64,000 nucleotides of DNA, from the NCBI GenBank assembly GCA_027924645.1, contig BSBN01001965.1:17656001-17720000 (forward strand). The letters are read 5' to 3'. Under the pieces are notes generated by a model. It searched no databases, was not told where the DNA came from, and saw only the letters and a list, made by a program, of their open reading frames with translations. Numbering within the stretch: position 1 is the first letter of the stretch; each line of letters begins with the position of its first letter. Positions 58,310 to 64,000 of this stretch are shown in pieces. The DNA comes from Cunninghamia lanceolata (taxonomy: Eukaryota > Streptophyta > Pinopsida > Cupressales > Cupressaceae). Position numbers and translations under genes: made by a program.

Positions 58310-60560
58310 ATGCCTCCACGAAGAAACCATGGTGGGATGAATGCTTTGATGGAAGAGGGTTTTAGATCCTTGCAAAGATAAATCGATGCATTGCAAGAGG
58401 AACTGTGAAGAGGGTTCAAGCCGAGAAGGAGAGAGGAAAGTGAAGAGGAAGCTAAAGAAGAGCTATCTAAGGAAGAACAAGAAGTTGCAGGAGATCCTGC
58501 AGAAGTTAGCTTATTGAGGGCCATTGCTAAGATCAGAAAGAGGCCCACAAAATAACTTATTGATTAGATCAATGATATGGAGGAGTATTTCGAGTATGAA
58601 GATGTGGAAGACCCAGAACGGATCAAAGAAAAAGTTCAAGGGCCATGTCAGTATTTAGTGGAAGGAGGTCTAGTTAGAGGGAAATAGAAGAGGAAAAGCA
58701 AAGATTACCAGATGGGATCAGATGGTGGAGAAATTGAAGAAGAAGTTCATTCATGTGGACTATGAGATGGGGTTACTAAAGAAGCTGCAAGGATTGAAGC
58801 AAGGTAATGAGTCTGTTAAGGAGTATACAGAAGATTTTATAAGATCACTATTAGGACATGCCATGTAGAGGCCAACAAGGAGAAGGTAGCCCGTTACATT
58901 AATGGGTTGAGGCCAAGTATTCAAGAAGAGATGAGCCTTATCAGAATGACCACCATAGAAGATGCATATCAGTTTTCCCTAAAGGTGGAAGAGAAGTTGA
59001 ATAAGAGATTTGAAAGCAAGCACAAGGGAAGAGGTCAAGGTGGAAGGACTAGTGGAAGAACCTATGGAGGTTGAAATGAAGATCCAAAGGAAAGTGAAGA
59101 AGCTGGAACTAGTCAAAATCAAAGAGGAGATAATAACTACCACCCTTGTGACTAGAATAATGGTGAGCAAAGAGGAAGAGGAGGTTTCAAAGGAACATGT
59201 TTCCAATGTGGAGAAGAAGGGCATTGAGCATATGAGTGTCCGTAACATCAAGGAAGGCCAAATAGAAGACCTGAAGGTAATGTACAAGTTACACATGTAG
59301 ATGAAGATGCGCAGTCTAAGCATTCTAAAGATTCTAAAAGGGGAGAAACCCTAGTTGTTAGAAGAACTTTGTTGAATGAAGAGAAATAACCCAATCAGAG
59401 GAATAATTTATTCTGCATAAGGTGTAAATGTGAAGGTAAGTGTTGTGATATTATTATTGACAGTGGAAGCACTGACAATCTTGTTTCAAAGGAGATGGTT
59501 GACAAGTTGAAGTTGACAAGAAGAAAGCATCCACATCCATATCAGATTGCATGTTTGTAGAAGGACCACAGATCTTTGGTCAATGAGTAGTGTTTAGTGA
59601 AGTTGAAGATTGGAGACTACCATGATGAGGTTCCATGTGATATCATACCAATGGACGCATGTCATATGCTATTGGGGAGGCTGTGGTAGTATGATAGGAG
59701 TGCTGTCCATGATGGCCATGCAAACACATATTCCCTAACAAAGGATGGAGTTCGTCATAAGTTGAAGCTCTTGAAGGAAGTGGAACAAAAGGTATGTAGT
59801 ATTGCCAAAATTTGCTTGGTAGATGGTAGAAAATTTTTGGAGGGTATGAAGCATGAGTGTCATTGCTTTGCATTGATTCCTAAGATTAGTCAAGAGAATG
59901 TGAAGATGTATCAACAAAAGTTTTAGATATGATGGAAGAATTTCAGGACATTATCTCTGATAATGTACCAAATGGTTTACCACCAGTGAGGAAGATAAGT
60001 CATCAAATGGATTTGATACCAAGAGCCAGTTTTCTAAATAAGGTAGCCCATAGAATGACTCTAGCAGAGAATGAAGATTTGAACAGACAAGTTCACGAGT
60101 TGTTAAGGGAGGGATTGATAAGGGAGAGCCTAAGTCCATGTGTGGTACCTACAGTACTAGCACCAAAGATACATGGAGTGGAGGATGTGTATAGATTCCT
60201 GAGCCATCAACAAGATCACAATCAAGTACAGATTTCCATTGCTCAGAATGAATGACATAATGGATTGTTTGAGTGGAACGAAGATTGATCTGAAGAGTGG
60301 GTATCACCAGATTGGAATCAGAGAAGGGGATGAATGGAAGATAGCCTTCAAGACAAAGGAGGGTTTGTATGAGTGGTTAGTCATGCCATTTGGGCTAACC
60401 AATACGTACTGAGCACATTCATGCAGATCATGAATGAGGTACTGAAAGAATTTTTGGGAAGTTTTGTTATTGTTTATTTAGATGACATTTTGATTTTTAG
60501 TAGGACTTGGTATGAGCATTTGATGCATATCAGAAGAGTTTTTGAGAAGCTGAGGGATGA
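58310..60560 (+). pseudogene. Chromovirus gag-pol of H2 (partial)
   Basis: Gag begins at ATG 58310 (MPPRRNHGG). Its core is shortened by a deletion of about 30 codons near 58550 relative to H1, with frameshifts. The knuckle CFQCGEEGH-AYEC lies at about 59190-59235. Protease DSGST is near 59460-59475. The RT start is at 59929-60255 (open), with an FGLTN segment around 60390 and YLDD near 60475-60490. Numerous stops, and the frame changes several times. It ends where H2 is cut. Confidence 0.85.
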
Positions 60561-60646
60561 GAAGTGGGATGAGCATTTGATTCATTTTCTATTATCTGTG
60601 TTTTGTGTGCAATTTTTGTTATTAAATCTTCGTTCTGGGATGAGAG

Positions 60647-60850
60647 TTTGGTTTGTGTTGACTCGTCATTACCAAACTTGACAGCACCACCATCCCACTT
60701 CTCAAGGCTGGTAAACTTCTCCTTGTCACTAGTCATACAATTTGAGCAACCATTGTCAATTACCCAAGACTTTGCTTATTCTCTTGCATTAGAGGTAGTC
60801 CATACAACCATTGATCTATCATTGTTTTGTTATGTTTGCAATGTATAAGT
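60647..60850 (-). repeat. C segment duplicated on both sides of H2 (copy 2)
   Basis: Homologous to 57225-57427; here it continues into the gag side of C at 60851. On the minus strand this copy encodes CMTSDKEKF where copy 1 encodes HISNNKEKF. Confidence 0.9.
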
Positions 60851-61793
60851 CTTCTCACAATCATCATCTTTTTTGTCACCAACACTTAAGGCCATGAATT
60901 TACGTTTTTCATTATTTTGGAAAATCATGATCCTCATCTTATGAAGAGTAACTGCTCTCTATGGAATACATATTTCTTTTGAACTTGTCTCTTCTGTTAT
61001 GACATTTAAATGAAAAGTGACCAAGCCTCTCACAATTGAAACATTTGAAAGGTAACTCACCTTTGTATTTGTTATTGCCTTTCTTTAGTCCTACAAAATT
61101 TGCTTCAACTTCATCAAAGCTCTCATCTTCATCAGCAACTCATTCCTTTGTCTTCATACTGACTTTGAAAATAGATTCTTTCTTTGGAGCTTCACTACCA
61201 AACTCTCTCATTTCAGAGGTAGTAAGGGAACCAAACAATTTGTCTATAGTGTATGTTTCCAAATCTGCATTCTCTTGAATAGTAAATACCTTATGAATGT
61301 AAGATTTGGGAAGAGATCTTAGAACCTTCTTCACAATTTCATCTTCTTTCACTTCTCCACCAAGACCTATGATACCATTGACCACTTCATTCACTCAGAG
61401 CATATATCTAGCAATATATTCATCCTCTGTAATTTTTAAGGTTTCAAATTTGCTATTGAAGATCTGCATCTCTACTTGCTTTACCTTCTTATCTCCTTCA
61501 TAAATAATTTCAAGTATAACCCAAACATCTTTAGCAGAACTGCAACTCATTACCTTTGAAATTTCTGAATCATCTAACCCACTCATAATAGAAAACTTTT
61601 CCTTGGCATTATTATCATATTCCTTAAATTCATCTAGATCTATAGGAATAGTAGCAAGAACTTTGTAACTAGTCTTTGCAGATTGACAAACACCACATCC
61701 TAGAGAATTCATATACCCTTCCATCTTTAGATTCCAAAAATCATAATTTGTTCCATTTAACCTAGATATCTTTCTCAATCCATTATGTGACAT
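60851..61793 (-). pseudogene. Copia gag of C
   Basis: Start ATG 61793 (MSHNGLRKISRLNGTNYDFW), a copia gag N-terminus with the expected GTNY-FW motif. Open to a TGA at 61397-61395, then open in the same frame from 61394 to 61140. The stop is probably CGA to TGA. Downstream is a knuckle CFNCERLGHFSFKC at about 61050-61009, then degraded sequence into the protease segment. The residues match gag of A and B only distantly, so C is a separate family. Confidence 0.88.
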
Positions 61794-61836
61794 CTTGGAC
61801 CTTCCTCAAGTGGTTAAGCTTCCTCCAGAGAAACTT

Positions 61837-61849
61837 GGCTCTGATACCA
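61837..61849 (-). promoter_or_regulatory. Primer binding site of C
   Basis: The minus strand reads TGGTATCAGAGCC two bases after the LTR end TTTAACA; a perfect initiator Met type match. Confidence 0.93.
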
Positions 61850-61851
61850 AT

Positions 61852-64000
61852 TGTTAAACACACCAAGATACTAAGAGGGGCCTAGATGAATCAATATCTA
61901 ATCAAACTTTATCATCTCTAGAGAAGATTAAAACTTAAGCACATGAAAGATTAACACAATGCACATCAACACATAACACCACATATATGTGGAAAAGCTA
62001 AGGGAAAAACCACAGTGAGGATAAACTCACAATATATGAAGCTCAAAATTACAAATTTGTTTTAGGGCTACAATGGGAAATTAGGCTACTAGTCCCTATA
62101 GACTTTATTTTAGGGCTACGACCCAAGGAAGAAATTACTCCTTGAAAACTCTTTTTTATAGTCACTCATAAGGAAGTGACAACTCCCTGCAGACTTTGTT
62201 TTAGGGCTACAACCCAAGGAAGAAACAACTCCTTGATCTAAGAACAAACTCAAAAAAGAATTACAAAATGACAGTTCTTCTACTACCTAAAAATTGACAT
62301 TGAAGTTCACACCTTTGATGATTGCAATACTACCTCTTCAAACTTCTTTCTGATGATCAGATCAATTAGACACACTCTATACTTGATCACTGTCACAAAT
62401 ATGTCTTCAAAATGAATTAGGACATCTACAACTTTTTCTCTTTCTCTTTCAGTCGCACATAATAATGCATTAATTCTACTCCTTATCTTGTATGCGAGCT
62501 CTATCAATCACTTTGCATTCACTCTTTGTCTAACTCAATTTGATTTACTATTTATACATGATATTTCATTGATTACATTTCTTGTTGGCTAGATACAACA
62601 TGAAAAATACATTTACAAGTTGGCTATACAACACACAACATGAAACGTGTATAGGACAAGTCCTAGACAAGACTAGACATGTTACACCAGTAGAAGTCAC
62701 ATGCCTTATGTTAGAAATGAAGGTGCAAACCACACAATGGAGATCTAATTCAAACCTTATTAATATCTTCTAAATAATGCAGAATCAATCGAGATTGCAA
62801 TAGAAATAAAACCAATTACACAAAAAAAGCATACATCAAGAATTGAACACATAACACAATATGTAACATGGAGAAAACCCTTTCGAGTAAAAAATTCCAT
62901 CAAGAATAGAGGCTCCAAGTTGTATTATCTTCAAATATGAGATTATAATACATGTACTTCCTCTATTTCTTCATTCTTCAATCCATCGGCGCGTATTACT
63001 CTCGACTCTGATATAAATGTAGTACAAATATCCTTATAAATGGGGGTTGCCTTCTAGGGCAAGATAACTGACAAAATATCGATCGTCAGATCTATGACCT
63101 AGTGATGAAGAGTCCAGATCACAATGATGATTCCCAGACCCCTCGCAAGGGGAAAACCCCACTGCAACCCCCATCATAGATGAACTAGCATCGACGATTG
63201 GATATAAACATGTTGCTAAAACATGACCGCTACTGGTGAAACCTTTCATCCCTTATCGATGATTTACAAACAATATTAGGAGTAATCAATTACATAGGAT
63301 TTACAAGGTTGATGGCATCTTAATCCTAATAGTACAGACATCAACACTTTTTTAATTAGGTCCAAAACATCTTTCACAACATCAACCACCAAGGAATTAC
63401 ATCAGTACACTCTGCTCATTTCAAAATATGACAATTTTAAGAAAAACATATGAAAACTTGAAGCATAACAACCACAATAACTTGAGAACCTTGTACAGTA
63501 ATAGAAACAACAAAGATCTTCATGAAAATCTTCTAGATGTGTCTACATAACTCATAAAGCATCTCCAAACACCCTTTTACCTTCGCATGTCAAATATTTG
63601 TGCCGCACATCTTCAATCATGACCTCTGGGAACCTCCTGCCATCCAAAACACACTACAATATATTGTCATTGGAAAATAGTGATTGCAGACTACCAAGAC
63701 ACTTGAAAATATAAGGAAGCATGTAATACACATCCATAAACATGTCCACAAGACTCCAAAGTAAACCGTGCACTTCTAGAGGAATGTAGAGCATTCCAAC
63801 AGGCCTTCAACACTGCCTCACTCGGCCAGAACACATGTCAGTACTCTATCATCCATAACTCTCATAGAGGAAATGATGTGGAACTTTGGAATTATCACCT
63901 TCACTGAACCCTAAACACATTACCATAACCGTATAGACATATCTACAAATGCAAAGGAATGTGAAACATTCTATTACTGTACAATAGTTGTCTTTAATAC
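61852..64000 (-). repeat. 5' LTR of C, incomplete at window edge
   Basis: Aligns with the two-part 3' LTR up to the position equivalent to about 53720, so about 360 bp lie outside the window. The 46-bp tandem array is at 62055-62240, and an insertion occupies 62709-63336. Confidence 0.85.
62709..63336 (-). mobile_element. 628-bp insertion in the C 5' LTR, probable small solo LTR
   Basis: Absent from the 3' LTR, which reads CTTATGAACATCAAC at this place. Its ends are TGTTAGAAATG and AATAGTACA (TG/CA). On the minus strand it runs TGTACTATTAGG ... CATTTCTAACA, with a TATA-like TTTATAAGG (near 63035) and GGTTTTCTCCATGTTACA, similar to copia R/U5. No clean target duplication is seen (CCTTA and GACAT), so the solo-LTR call is tentative. 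It could be a TRIM-like or other small element. The ORF 63034-63249 is not supported. Confidence 0.5.

Larger units (their letters stand above)
57428..60625 (+). mobile_element. Element H2: truncated chromovirus inside C
   Basis: Same family as H1. It has a complete 5' LTR, primer site, gag and pol up to the RT YLDD region, then ends in rearranged sequence. At 60560-60583 a GGGATGAGCATTTGAT piece of RT is repeated, and 60584-60625 resembles the end part of the H LTR (TGTGTGCAATTTTTGTTATT). RNase H, integrase, chromodomain and most of the 3' LTR are missing. No target duplication can be defined. Confidence 0.88.
45045..64000 (-). mobile_element. Element C: Ty1/copia (Sirevirus-like) retrotransposon, interrupted three times, runs off the window
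   Basis: Pieces on the minus strand: 5' LTR (61852 to beyond 64000), primer site, gag (61793-60650), pol (57427-54331), polypurine tracts, 3' LTR (54081-52562 plus 45438-45045). B splits the 3' LTR, H2 sits in the protease region and a small solo LTR splits the 5' LTR. Around H2 about 200 bp of C are present twice in diverged form, so the two halves may come from two C copies. Coding contains stops, and the RT motif is YVHD instead of YVDD. Confidence 0.85.

Noticed and set aside
57225..60850. The 200-bp repeat around H2 as a target-site duplication
   Set aside because: LTR elements make about 5-bp duplications, and the two copies differ at about 15 sites.

Overview
The window is plant nuclear DNA made almost entirely of nested LTR retrotransposons. 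Evidence for a plant: initiator-Met-tRNA primer sites (TGGTATCAGAGC type), Ty1/copia gag-pol of the Sirevirus-like kind, a Ty3/gypsy chromovirus with an integrase chromodomain, a tRNA-derived SINE, long (AT)n tracts and AT-rich spacers. The long, decayed, deeply nested elements suggest a large-genome plant, possibly a gymnosperm; that is inference only. No intact host gene was found. One 58-codon exon-like fragment (11630-11803) is the only candidate for non-transposon coding sequence.

Layout. (1) 1-4321, plus: end of a Ty3/gypsy pol, a 1.8-kb spacer with two clusters of GGCGGCAAAATTTGCCGCC-like palindromes, then a 2.2-kb unrecognised ORF with five in-frame stops (element G). (2) 4503-11630, minus: a pol-less copia/Sirevirus-like element (D) with a 1.5-kb 5' LTR, a gag remnant carrying four zinc knuckles, a 3.3-kb unrecognised ORF and a truncated 3' LTR. 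(3) 12871-19049, plus: a structurally complete chromovirus (H1) with TSD TCACT. (4) 19770-29628, minus: family E in LTR-internal-LTR-internal-LTR order. Its middle LTR is split by a 4,986-bp TG...CA insertion with TSD GAATG, apparently a giant solo LTR, and its internal region carries a SINE with a 17-bp TSD. (5) 30000-44736, minus: a gypsy-type element (F, TSD GTAAG) keeping only protease-like coding sequence. It contains copia element A (32217-40576, TSD ATATA), which contains a 1,100-bp solo LTR (35841-36940, TSD CTTCA). (6) 45045 to the window end, minus: copia element C. Its 3' LTR is split by plus-strand copia element B (45439-52561), its gag-pol by a broken second chromovirus copy (H2, 57428-about 60625), and its 5' LTR by a small probable solo LTR (62709-63336).

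All coding regions are decayed. In B the whole gag-pol stays in one frame and every one of its 11 premature stops lies where the related copies or the family have glutamine, as expected from C-to-T change at methylated CAG/CAA. A and B share three of these positions. No element in the window looks able to move by itself. The order of insertions (solo LTR into A into F; B, H2 and a solo LTR into C; giant LTR and SINE into E) can be read from the duplications and junctions given below.
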